A stretch of 64,000 bases of DNA from Simmondsia chinensis (GCA_018398585.1 JAGTTD010000001.1:29953438-30017437); one strand, 5' to 3'; shown: positions 47,558 through 57,900, numbered from the stretch's first letter. The notes: generated by a model not told the origin, from the sequence alone. Translations and numbers: made by a program.

Positions 47558-47670
47558 TTAGAGGAGGTGGATCCTTTTGAGGACTTGAGTAATGAAGATA
47601 TCCGAACCGCTATTCAGAATGCAGCGAGTCCAAAATTAGCATTATTTGTACTAGAAGTAGTTCTTGCTGC
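47558..47670 (+). pseudogene. Dynamin-related protein (DRP3-like) fragment
   Basis: The frame reads 'LEEVDPFEDLSNEDIRTAIQ' followed by 'NAASPKLALFVLEV'. This matches the start of the middle (stalk) domain of plant dynamin-related proteins of the DRP3 type, GTPases that divide mitochondria and peroxisomes. Only about 37 codons are present, then similarity stops. No function expected. Confidence 0.65.
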
Positions 47671-47859
47671 ATCTTTTAAGTCATCTTTTATGATATTATT
47701 TTGCTAAGTTGGATTGATTTTCATACTATTCATGTTGCATCGCTAGACTCAAATCGTGGTTCGTGGTCGCGTAGCGGTTGCCATCATTAGGGTGTTATCG
47801 ATGTTACATAACGGGTTGTTGTGATCGCATGGGAAAAAAAAGTGAGTGAATAGGCATAT

Positions 47860-48480
47860 AATTATTGGTTTCAGCACCCCTAGGCTTACATGTAAAAAGG
47901 AGTGTTCTAGATATTTGGATTCCATCATACAATAGGACAGCGAAGTGGATGAGGCTGTTGACAACCATATTAAAGCAGGTTGGCATAAATGGAGGATGGC
48001 CTTTGCGGTACTTTGCAATAGAAAGTTTCCGTTAAAGTTGAAGGGAAATACTATAAGACAGTAGTGAGACTGGCTATGGCATATGGTGCGGAGTGTTAGC
48101 TAATGAAACAGCAGCATGCACAGAAGCTGAAGGTGACAGCTATGAGGATGATGCGGTGGATTTATGGACAAATAAGGAAGGATAAGATTAGAAATGACGT
48201 CATAAGAAGCAAATTAGGCGTGGCCCTGATTGAAGATAAATTGAGGGAGCAACGTTTGCGGTGGTTTGGGCATGTTAGGAGGAGACTAACCACTGCCTCT
48301 GTTAGGAGATGCGAACAACTCCGCATTACGCTTGGGAGGAGAGGAAGAGGCAAGCCAAAGAAGAGATGGATGGAGACGATCCGGCACGACCTCACCCACC
48401 TAAACCTACATAAGGAGATGGCCTTAGATAGAGCTTAGTGCAGGGCTAGCTTAGGGGTGGCCGATGTAGTGGTTTAGAAT
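47860..48480 (+). pseudogene. RTE LINE reverse transcriptase C-terminal part
   Basis: The frame from about 47895 ('CKKECSRYLD', 'AGWHKWRMAFAVLCNRK', 'AMAYGAEC') and the open stretch 48103-48438 ('RMMRWIYGQIRKDKIRN', 'LRWFGHVRRR', 'GRGKPKKRWMETIRHDL') match the C-terminal region of plant RTE-clade LINEs. In-frame stops occur (for example after 'SIIQ' and 'GAEC'), so it is dead. The true ORF stop is near 48438. Confidence 0.85.
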
Positions 48481-48804
48481 ATATGAGCAAATTTAGCTAA
48501 CACAAGCTAACAATAGTGCCCCTACGCTTATATGTCTGCCTGTTGGATTTTCTTGATATGGTTGTGAGTTGTTATATTGTCGATTGTCGCTTTATGCTTG
48601 CTCTATGCTCTGTGCCCTGTGCCGTTGTTTTTATGCTTTTACACTTTTATGCTTAGATGGTTTTTATGCTTCTCAGGTTAGGGGTTCCCGGACAGTGCCT
48701 CTCTTTAGAGTAGTACCTCGAAAGGGTAAGGCTGCGTACATTCCGCCCCCCTCCCCGACCCTGCATTATGCGGGAGCCCTTGAGGCACTGGGTTTTGTTG
48801 TTGT

Positions 48805-49020
48805 TGTACCCCTAGGCTTGCATGTATGCTACTGCTGCCACCTTATTGTTGTCTGCATGCTTTATTGTTTCGTTTCCACTTCTTAGGGTTAAGGCCCCTT
48901 TGGAAGCAGCAGCCTCCCTTTAGGGTAGCACCCTGAAGGGACAAGGTTGCGTACATCTCACCCTCCCCAGACCTTGGTTTGGCGGGAGCCCTTTGAGGCA
49001 CAGGGTTTGTTGTTTTTGTT
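48805..49020 (+). repeat. Second RTE-type 3' end in the chimeric insertion
   Basis: It starts 'acccctaggcttgcatg' just after the first TTG tail and again reads through 'cctccctttagggtagcaccctga', 'ggttgcgtacatc', 'ggcgggagccc' to a T/G-rich tail. Without an own target duplication it may be a tandem 3' end produced during insertion. Confidence 0.6.
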
Positions 49021-49415
49021 GGACGTGGGGAAGCTATGTGATTTGATGACTATCCTAGAGACAAATTTGGCAACATGAGAGGCATCACTAGTCACTACTT
49101 GGTATGAGATGAGACATCTTAGAGAACCTATCTATCACTACAAGGACTAAGTCATAACCATGCATTTTCTTAGGTAACCCTACAACAAAGTCGATACTGA
49201 TGTCCTTTCAACGCTTGTAAGGGACGAGAAGCAGGAATGTAAAGATTAGTTTTGTGCTTCCTCACCTTATCCTGCTGATACGTACAACATTCTGGTACAA
49301 TTTTAGTACAATTCCGCTTAATTGAAGACCAATGAAGTCAGTCATAATGAGGAAGATGGTTTTTTTTCTTTTCATAGATGATCGCCGGGTCCTCCAACAT
49401 TCATATTCTAAACAT

Positions 49416-49476
49416 AAAGCAAAAGCAACATACCCAGTGCCCAAAGGGCTCCTGCCTAAGGAGGGTCGGTTTTTTT

Positions 49477-49507
<31 letters not shown>

Positions 49508-49690
49508 GGGATGTATGCAGCCTTCCCCCTTGAGGGTATTACCCCTGAAGAAAGACTGTTTCTGAGTGCCCCCAACCTGAGGGTGACGACTTCCCAAGAG
49601 GTCACCCATCCTGGTACTGCTCTCACCCAAGCACGCTTAACTTCGGAGCTCTAATGCGATCTGGTGACGGCGTGTTGGTACCCTCTTTGG
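49416..49690 (-). mobile_element. 5S rRNA-headed SINE, copy 2
   Basis: A 275-bp body between perfect 12-bp duplications TATTCTAAACAT (49404-49415 / 49691-49702). On the minus strand it starts 'ccaaagagggtaccaacacg', equivalent to the start of copy 1, and runs through a 5S rRNA-like part (49572-49690) with 'ctccgaagttaagcgtgctt' and 'caggatgggtgacctc'. At the same 'CACCC|TCAGGTTGGGG' junction it passes into the RTE-like tail. A C/A homopolymer expansion lies in the tail. Confidence 0.88.
49572..49690 (-). repeat. 5S rRNA-derived head of SINE copy 2
   Basis: About 117 bp like plant 5S rRNA on the minus strand. The A-box, intermediate and C-box parts of the internal promoter are largely kept; six bases near the 3' end ('gtgttg' in copy 1) are missing. 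Not a functional 5S gene: no T-run terminator or tandem spacer follows. Confidence 0.85.
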
Positions 49691-50880
49691 TATTCTAAAC
49701 ATGAATTCCTAAAAAGAATTACGTGGAATATAAAGCTTAGATGCCCTAATTAAGGAACCATCATTTGTTACTAGATCAACATGGTCTCAATGGTTACCAT
49801 CCATGATCTAAGTAAATATGAAGCCAAAATCCAGGCAAGAAGGAGATTTGTGTTTCACCCTATCAAAACCTGGGACTTTTTCCTTCATCACGTGAAGAAA
49901 GGAACATCGACGACCCTGTTTTCTTCCCCAATATTCATTGATAGTCTCAATCTAACGTGATGCTTAGGGTTTGAATTGACTTGGAGCGTACAAGCTTGAG
50001 GGCCATATGTTCATTAAACAAAACAAAGTCCTTAGGTAATAAATAGTACCTCCAGTGACCAAGACATTGAATACACATTCTCATTGGATCATCTTTCTTA
50101 GGGGTAAGAAGTGCTGGAATTGCATAGGACTCATGCCATGTGCCACATAAAACCTTTTATTTAAACTCTTAACTTGCCTACTTATCTCAGCATGTCTAAT
50201 GGTTTTATTCTAAGGAGCGAGAAATATCTAAGGGGTTTCTTTAGCCACGCCATTCTCCTCACCAGTTCCCTCAAAAGTAGACTGATTAGTTAGATGAAAT
50301 TTTGAATAGGAATTGAGGAGTGGATGAGTTCATCTTTGGGGAAAAATTAGAGAAGTTGGAAGGTTTTAAGGTCACCTTCTCCTTGTAACTAAAGGGGTAG
50401 GTTTTGTCCCTGTCATGGTTGACCACAACAAGATCAAATAGATGGGATGTCCTAGAAATATATGGGCCAGATCCATTGGTAGAACATCACAATAAATGCT
50501 ATCCTCTTAGTTTTCTAAGCAAATAAGAAGTCAACACTAGTGGGTAATAAGAGGCTTATCTTGTTAACCTAAGAATCTTGAAGGTCTTGAGTTGTGCTTG
50601 CGTTTAAGGTTTAAACAACTTAAAATGTCTTTGGAAATGATGTTCATGCAACCGGAACCATCGTTGATGAGTTTAGGCGGATCTCGATCTGCTCCTCGAA
50701 ACAGTGTGTTAAAAGTCATCTTTGATTTTCTCTAAGAGACATCTAACTACATTTATTCTCTTTACATGAAACGCACCTCGATCTCCATACTGCTTTATGT
50801 GTGATCCTAGGATTGGTAGGTTGGCTCATTGATGGAGGAGGTTGCATAATCGTGGTGGCCTGGGAAGCTCTAGGTCGTTT

Positions 50881-51439
50881 AAATCTTGAAGTCGGCCCTC
50901 ATCCTATACCTTTTAAGGTATCTTGGATTAACAAGGCTAATCTTCCTATCACCCGCTATTCTAAGGTTCCCATTTAAATTGGTGATGTAACAATGATGTG
51001 CATTTTGATGTCTTGCCCATTGATGTAGCACGTGTTTTTTTGTCACCCTTGGTTGTATGAGTTTAATGCGACAAATTACGAGGGAGAAAACACCTACACA
51101 TTTAGGTCTGAGTAAACAATCCTCACAATTTATTTGTTGGTAATATGATTTTGCCTGTTGATGATAGCTATTGGACAAAACTAATGGGCTTGTTTGTTGG
51201 TAATGACTCTGATAGTAATACAAAGATAATATTACCAACAAATTTGTCTATTGGTAAATAACTCTATTGGTATTGATCTAATCAATACAAACGAACGTTA
51301 TCTTTTTTGTAGGAAAACATATTTTCTCCACTATAGAAAATAAATTTCGTAATTATTATCATCAACCATGACTGTTGTTATTGATCACCCAATTGCAGCA
51401 GAACATTTTAATATTCGTTAGTATTGGTCATATTTTTTG
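50881..51439. other. Unassigned stretch with a small foldback
   Basis: TTTGTTGGTAATAT (51133-51146) and ATATTACCAACAAA (51229-51242) form a 14-bp inverted repeat about 80 bp apart, MITE-like. A minus-strand frame (50879-51241) is rich in Tyr, Gln and Ser and not recognised. It separates Gypsy-5 from Gypsy-4. Confidence 0.4.
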
Positions 51440-51676
51440 CAGTGTTTGGTGAAACTTGAGAGGAAAGTGGATTTATCTAGCGGTCTTAGCTAAAGAGTCT
51501 CCCATAACTCATGTGCCTCTTTCCTTGCTGATATTGGAGCTTATATTGGCAAGTTTGTTGATGTTATTTTGGATGATTTTCCTAATGAGCTTCCTGACCT
51601 TTGAAACATACAAAATTCTAGAAAGCACAACACAGGTCTTTACACTTCCCTTCATGTTCCTCATGAGCCTTCGAAA

Positions 51677-51681
51677 GACAT
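51677..51681. repeat. Gypsy-3 target site duplication (left), GACAT
   Basis: GACAT here and at 57276-57280. Joining the flanks restores the Gypsy-4 integrase frame ('PSKDI' + 'NMDF'). Confidence 0.9.
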
Positions 51682-52023
51682 TGTTAAGATTGAGATTGGA
51701 TCTTGATCTTAACCTAAGGGAAAGAGAGTAAGGGATGAGAAAGAATTGAGAGGAGATGAGGAAATAGAGAGAGAATAAGATGAGAAGAGAAGTTTATCTC
51801 ATAGAGATGAGTAATTTTCATTGAATACCACAACAATACACAAGATCAACCTATTTAAAGGGAATTTGAAACAAACAATCAAATTCCTAACACAAAGCCA
51901 AGTTCCCGCCCAAAAGCTAACAACCGGACCTAAGGCCAACTAATTCTGGCGCCAAAAGCAATTCAAACCAATACAAGCCATACGCGATTTATTACATCAA
52001 AAATATTAAAGGAAAACATAACA
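51682..52023 (-). repeat. Gypsy-3 left (3') LTR
   Basis: 342 bp, TGTTAAGATTG to CATAACA. It includes the purine-rich 'gagatgaggaaatagagag' block. Confidence 0.92.
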
Positions 52024-52051
52024 ATCCCCTCCCCTTACAACATTCTTGTCC

Positions 52052-53272
52052 TCAAGAATGAAAAGAAGGAAATTGACTCAACAAAAACTTCCTTTCTTCC
52101 CAAGTGGTGAAAGCTTCATCCAAGTTGGTCCAAGTAACCCGCAGTTGCTGAACTTTGTCACCTGCTGCTGCTGCTGACCCTTCTTCGACTACTGCAGCAG
52201 GTTGTAACTTCATAAGACCATTGGAGCCTACATCTAGAGGAGCTAAGGATGGTTGGTGACCAGCTTGAACCTGCCTTTTAAGAAGGGAAACATGAAAAAC
52301 TGGGTGTATGTAGGAGTCAGTTGGCAGCTCTAATTTATAAGTGACCTTGCCAATTCTTTCCAACACCTTGTAAGGACCAAAAAACCTGGCACATAGCTTC
52401 ACATTCTTCCTTACTGCTGCTGTGGATTGCCTATAAGGCTGCAATTTCAGATATACCATGTCCCCTACCTCAAAATTTCGATCAATTCTTTTCTTATCAG
52501 CATACCACTTCATCCGGGCCTGAGATTCTGTGAGATTGAGCTTCAACTGGTGCAAAACATGTTCCCTTTGCTGCAACATATCAGATACTTCACTCCCATT
52601 AGACCCAACCCCTTGCTATCCAAAAGGAGGAGGATCATAACCAAACAAGGCCTTAAAGGGCGAAATGCCCAAGGAAGTATGAAAATGAGTATTATACCAA
52701 TACTCTGCCAAAGAGAGCCACCTTCCCCACACCTTAGGATGATTAAATACCATGCTCCTGAGGTATTGTTCAATGCATTGATTAATCCTCTTCGTCTGAC
52801 CATCGGTTTGAGGGTGGTATGAAGAACTCATAGCCAAGGTCGTTCCCAAGAGCCCAAACAACTCCTTCCAAAAGCGACTTGTGAAGAGTTTATCCCTATT
52901 TGAAACTATGGATTGAGGCAATCCATGAAGCTTGTAGATGTTGTCCAAGAACACACGAGCCAATTTTTCTGCAGTGACAGGTCGAGCCAAAGCAATGAAA
53001 TGTCCAGATTTGGTGAACCGATCCACAACTACCCAAATCACCTCTTTCCCTTCTGACTTAGGTAATTCTTCGATGAAATCCATGCTTATGTGTTGCCATA
53101 TGCCCTCAGGAACAGGAAGGGGCTGGAGCAGCCCTTGGTATCTATGATCACCAAGTTTGGTTTGTTGACAAACCTCACAACTTTGCACAAAACTAATCAC
53201 TTCCCTCTTCATCCCGGGCTAGCTGAAATGAAGTCTCAGTCTCTGATAGGTCCCCTCCATACCTGAGTGACC
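52052..53272 (-). pseudogene. Gypsy-3 integrase and chromodomain-like C-terminus
   Basis: The minus-strand frame at 52616-53212 has the zinc-finger Cys pair ('CEVCQQTK') and core start 'SMDFIEELPKS'. The second catalytic Asp reads Asn ('VSNRD', codon 52898-52900) and the catalytic Glu reads Lys ('DGQTKRINQ', codon 52790-52792). After the TAG at 52616-52618 the same frame (52052-52579) carries 'LQPYRQS', 'FFGPYKVLERIGKV', '[11 protein letters not shown]' and a chromodomain-like 'RVTWTNLDEAFTTWEE'. Integration activity is not expected. Confidence 0.9.
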
Positions 53273-56200
53273 TCACCATGAAGAATTGTGTGCAGAATTG
53301 ATGATCTGATGCCTGAGATCAGTAGAGCTACCAACATACACTTTCCCTTGAATTCTAATAATTCCTCGGGTAACCGATGTACCAGCAACCAGATTACCAG
53401 TCTTGCCCATACTAGCAGCAGCTATACATTCCTGAGCAAATGGATCATTCTCATAGGACTGATGTAACTCTTCCATCCAAGCAGGAGAAATCAAAGAAAT
53501 AGCTCCAAGGGAACCCTGCTCATGGCCCTCAAACCTGCGTGACAAAGCATCCGCAGCCCAATTCTCTTTGCCTTTTCTGTACTCAATATCATAATTCAGC
53601 CCCAACATCTTCAATAGCCCTTTCCTTTGTATCCTTGTGACAATCTTTTGCTCTAATAAGTGTTTAAGACTTTGATGATCAGTCTTAATGATGAAGTGAT
53701 GCCCATCTAAGTAATGCCTCCACTTATCAACCGCAAGCAAAATGGCAAGGTACTCTTTCTCATATGTGGAAAGAGCTTGATGTTTTGCACTGAAGGCTTG
53801 GCTGAGGTAAGCTATAGGTCTCCCTTCTTGAGACAGTACTACTCCAATGCCACTGCCACTAGCATCTGTCTCCAAAATGAAGCTTGAAGAGAAATCCGGC
53901 ATAGCCAAAACTGGTGCTTGGCACATTGCAGATTTGAGAACATCAAAAGCCTTTTGCGCCTCTTCCGACCATTTGAAGGAGTCTTTCTTAAGCAATTCTG
54001 TTAGGGGCTTGGCTAAGGCACCATAGTTAGCTATGAACTTGCGGTAATAGCCAGTTAACCCCAAAAAACCCCTCAACTGCTTCAATGAGACCGGAACAGC
54101 CCAGTCCTTCATAGCTTGGACTTTTGAAGGATTGGTTGCAACTCCCTCACAAGAGATCACATGACCGAGATATTCCAGATGTGTTTGAGCAAATGAACAC
54201 TTGGCCAACTTAGCAAACAATTTATGCTTACGCATGATCAAAAATACCTCCCTCAGATGCTTCAAGTGCTCCTCAAAAGTTGCACTGTAAATGAGGATGT
54301 CGTCGAAGAAAACCAATACAAATTTCCTAAGAAATTGTTTGAAGACATCATTCATGAGAGCCTGGAATGTTGCAGGTGCGTTGGTCAAGCCAAAAGGCAT
54401 AACCACAAATTCAAAGTGTCCATGATGCGTCCGGAATGTAGTCTTATACACATCAGGCTCACTCACTCTGATCTGATGATACCCTTGCCGAAGGTCCAGC
54501 TTGGAAAAAACTTGTGCCCCATATAATTCGTCCAACAAATCATCTATAACTGGTCTAGGAAACTTATCCTTCACAGTCATAGAGTTGAGTTGCCTATAAT
54601 CAATACACATACGTGCCGTGCCATCTTTCTTCTTAACAACAATGACAGGAGAAGCAAAGGGACTATGACTAACTTGTATGAAGTTAGTCTTAATCAATTC
54701 ATCCACTTGCTTCTCTATCTCGGTTCTGTGAGCATGAGGATGTCTATAGGGTTTGATCTTGACCGGCTCTGCACCCTCCTTGAGAGGAATCTCATGATCA
54801 AAACACCTCTTAGGAGGTAATGATTTAGGCACTTCGAACACATCTTCGAACTCAGCTACTAAATTCTGCATCTCTGGCTCGGTTATGTCAATCAATTCTG
54901 CTGATGAAATAGCAAACAATTGGCCCACCCATTGGTAAGCGCAACCTTGAAGGCCCTTCTTAAGCTTACTGCCCTTAATGACTTGCAAATGAGCCGGCTC
55001 AGCTATCCCCTGCAGTGTGACTTTGGACCCATGTACATCAAATGACACCGATAGATTTGCATAATCAAGCAATACCGGACTATAGGATCTCATCCAATCC
55101 ACACCAAGTACCATGTCACACCCTCCCAAAGGAAGGATTCTAAAGTTGTAGCTGAACTTGCGGTCTTGCATTAACCAAGAGAAACCTTGGCATTTGTTCT
55201 GCGTGGTAACTGTCTTCCCATCAGCCACAGTGACTGCAAGCGGATGAGTTTTGATCACCTCATGGCCCACTTTCTTGACAACTTTAGGATCTATGAAGCT
55301 ATGAGTACTCCCACTATCAATGAGAATGATAATGGACCTCTTACCAGCTGTTCCTTTAATCCGGATTGTGCTATGGGCTCCATTACCGGTAAGAGCCTTA
55401 ACTGAAATTTCTATAGCAGCATCTTCTAAGCTGAGCACGGTTTCCTGATCAGACTCAACGTCCTCATCCGCAATTTCCTCTTCATCAAGGTGTTCATCAG
55501 CATTAGTACCTTCCACAGCCATGGGGAACTTGGGATTGCACTTGTGACCAAATTGGTAAGGCTGATTACAACGAAAGCACAACTTCTGCTGCTGCGGCTT
55601 GTCCTCCACTCTGTTAGACCTGTTCCTGATTGAATTTTGCTGAAATCTGGTGGTACTTCCACGAGGTCTAGGGGCCTCACCTGCTGTTAGGACCGTGGAT
55701 TCATAAAGCTTTGCTTTAGTAAAGGCTGTGAACAAATCAATGGGATCAACGACTTTAACTAAGTTCTTCAACTTAGGCTTCAAACCACTTATGAAAGCTG
55801 ACACATAGTATGATTCAGATGCTTCAATTTCAGTCACAATGCTAGCTCGGAGATTCTCGAACCTGGTCATGTACTCCTTGACAGTTGAATCTTGCCTTAC
55901 TTTATTAAATTTGTCCACAATATCACTATCATCCTCATCACTATAACGAGCACATAAGGCCTTGGCAAATTCATACCAAGTAATGGAAGGTCTACTTCTT
56001 ATCAAGCTATAGAACCACAGCTCATGATCACCAAGCAAGTACACAGCCGCAATTTGCACCTTCTCTGATTCATCAATTTGATAAAAAAGAAAATAACGTT
56101 CACACCTTCTCAGCCATGAATGTGGTTGCTTACCATCAAACGCATCAATCTGCAACTGTGGCTGTCTGTGGTTGTTACTTCGACTATTGGACGAATCCTC

Positions 56201-56518
56201 ATTGCTGCCTGAACGTGGATGCTGCCAAGGATCAGGTGGCCTGTCTAACTGACCAGCACTAACTCCTTGATTTCTAAAGGTATGTTCCATTCCTGATGTC
56301 CGGCCTTCTGCTATTTCAGTCAAGTTTGGAGGTCGAGGTCGATCATGCTCACTGTGTTCATGTCTTTCAGAATTAGCTGCTTCTTGAGTCCTAACAGGAA
56401 CTCCATCTTCACAATTTAATGTTTCAGCTCTCAATGAGGAACCAGCTTGAAGCACACTAGCTGGTATCAAAGGATCCGGAACCAATGGAGGATTAGGCCT
56501 CCTGAATTGCTCACGAAT
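53273..56518 (-). pseudogene. Gypsy-3 gag C-part, protease, reverse transcriptase, RNase H
   Basis: The largest open frame of the window (1070 codons when counted from 56485). Domains by residue: capsid-like region 110-260, zinc knuckle 'CFRCNQPYQFGHKC' 303-316, protease 'LIDSGSTHSFID' 388-399, RT '[10 protein letters not shown]' 626-635 and catalytic 'FFDDILIYS' 726-734, RNase H 'LETDASGSGIG' 871-881. It begins after a TAA (56519-56521) in the same frame as upstream gag, and has no good ATG of its own. It ends at TGA 53273-53275, after which integrase continues in frame. Confidence 0.92.
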
Positions 56519-56887
56519 TTATGCTAATTTCACATCCAATTGTTGCAATTCTCGATCAAACCTCATTGCAATCTTCTCCTCCAACTCTCGTGCCTGTCGT
56601 GTGAGCTGATCAGAGAACTTTAGTTCGACCTGCGGAGATCTTTGTTCCAGTTTCTCCTCCCATTGCTGTTGCAACATCTGAACTGACCCCACTTGTGACA
56701 CCTTGAGTCGATCAATCATGTACTCACTCCAAGCCTTAAATTGATTCTCCAAAACATTCTTTGTGACAACCTCCTGACTTGCAGGATCATTGCCGCCAAC
56801 TGCTTCAGCAATCAGAGGTCTGGTAGCTGCTCTGGCTGCAGCCGATCTGGTGGTTACACCACCTGCCAATGCTACCTCGGACGACAT
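56519..56887 (-). pseudogene. Gypsy-3 gag N-terminus
   Basis: ATG at 56887, 47 bases inside the right LTR. An alanine-rich start is followed by a helical, charged region, probably coiled coil. It stops at TAA 56519-56521 in frame with the large pol frame, so one polyprotein was the ancestral state. A CAA to TAA change would explain it. Confidence 0.8.
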
Positions 56888-56933
56888 TGCTATTGTATCT
56901 GAATTTGGGAAGCCACGAGGCTCTGATACCAAT

Positions 56934-57275
56934 TCTTAAGATCGAGATTGGATCTTGATCTCAACCTAAGGGAAAGAGAGTAAGGGATGAGAAAGAATTG
57001 AGAGGAGATGAGGAAATAGAGAGAGAATAAGATGAGAAGAGAAGTTTATCTCATAGAGATGAATAATTTTCATTGAATACCACAACAATACACAAGATCA
57101 ACCTATTTAAAGGGAATTTGAAACAAACAATCAAATTCCTAACACAAAGCCAAGTTCCCGCCCAAAAGCTAACAACCGGACCTAAGGCCAACTAATTCTG
57201 GCGCCAAAAGCAATTCAAACCAATACAAGCCATACGCGATTTATTACATCAAAAATATTAAAGGAAAACGTAACA
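56934..57275 (-). repeat. Gypsy-3 right (5') LTR
   Basis: 342 bp. Starts TCTTAAG, where the left LTR has TGTTAAG (a terminal G to C change), and ends CGTAACA. Confidence 0.92.
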
Positions 57276-57351
57276 GACATTAACATGGACTTCATTCTTA
57301 GGCTTCCGAAACAACTCGAGAACAAATGATTCCGTCCTTGATGTGGTTGAC

Positions 57352-57900
57352 AACAACAACAACAACAACCGTCCCAGTGCCTCAAGGGCTCCCGCATATG
57401 TAGGGTCGGGGGGGGGGGGGGGGGGGGGGGATGTAGGTAGCCTTACCCCTTCAAGGTGCTACCCTTAAAGGGAGGCTGTGTCCGAGGACCCCCAACCTGA
57501 AAAGCATACAAGCATGAAGCATCAATATGCCATAAAGAAAGCATGGAGCATGGAGCAGTAATAGGCCATAAAACAACTCCCAGACATATCAACTGAATTT
57601 CACAGGCAGACATATAAGCCTAGGGGTACTAGTGCAAGCTAAAATTTGTTCCTCAGTTCTAAGCTGCCACATCAGCTAATCCTATGACAACCCTCCACTG
57701 AGCTCTATCTAAGGCCATCTCTTCATGTAGGTTTAGGTGAGTGAGGTCGTTTTGGATCTCTCCATCCATCTCTTTTTTGGCCTGCCTCTCCCTCTCCTCC
57801 CTATTGTAATATAGAGTTGTTCGCATCTCCTGATTGTGGCAGTGGTCGGTCTCCTTCTAACATGTCCAAACCACCGCAAATGTTGCTCCCTCCCTATCTT
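57352..57900 (-). mobile_element. 5'-truncated RTE LINE 3' end, copy v
   Basis: Minus strand, 549 bp, with 17-bp duplications TCCTTGATGTGGTTGAC (57335-57351) and TCCTTGATATGGTTGAC (57901-57917), one mismatch. It contains the end of the RTE ORF ('LRWFGHVRRRPTTA', 'GRRGRGRPKKRWME'), the 3' untranslated region with 'tcaggttgggggtcc', a poly-C expansion (57409-57430), and a GTT/TTG tail. It interrupts the Gypsy-4 integrase between its first two catalytic blocks. Confidence 0.87.

Larger units (their letters stand above)
47535..49020 (+). mobile_element. Chimeric retro-insertion: dynamin-related fragment plus RTE LINE 3' end
   Basis: A 1486-bp unit flanked by a 14-bp near-duplication. It begins with ~110 bp encoding a dynamin-related-protein segment, then an unassigned ~150 bp, then the last part of an RTE reverse transcriptase and its C-terminal region, and finally two successive RTE-type 3' ends (48660-48804 and 48805-49020) with TTG-rich tails. 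Either template switching during one LINE reverse transcription joined the parts, or smaller insertions are superimposed. It lies inside Gypsy-5. Confidence 0.6.
45884..50880 (-). mobile_element. Gypsy-5: decayed Ty3/Gypsy element, 5'-truncated, with nested insertions
   Basis: Minus-strand order from right to left: protease-like region (50500-50760), RT start ('PALLTPKKDDPMR' near 50100), directly then RNase H ('GHWRYYLLPKDFVLF' near 50040), so most RT is deleted. The integrase zinc finger and first core part follow (49040-49280), then the second core part (47335-47520), a C-terminus ('SIDAHLLKEY' near 46690) and a 3' LTR (45884-46624). It is interrupted by an RTE copy (46068-46471), the chimeric LINE (47535-49020) and the 5S SINE (49416-49690). 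Confidence 0.7.
51682..57275 (-). mobile_element. Gypsy-3: young, nearly complete Ty3/Gypsy chromovirus
   Basis: A 5594-bp element with 342-bp LTRs (51682-52023 and 56934-57275) that differ at about five positions by eye, so it is the youngest LTR element here. Perfect GACAT duplication, polypurine complement (atcccctcccctt) at 52024, primer-binding-site complement (gaggctctgataccaat) before the right LTR. One frame covers gag to the chromodomain-like end, broken only by stops at 56519-56521, 53273-53275, about 53219-53221 and 52616-52618; no frameshift was seen. Two of three integrase catalytic residues are also changed. Confidence 0.93.
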
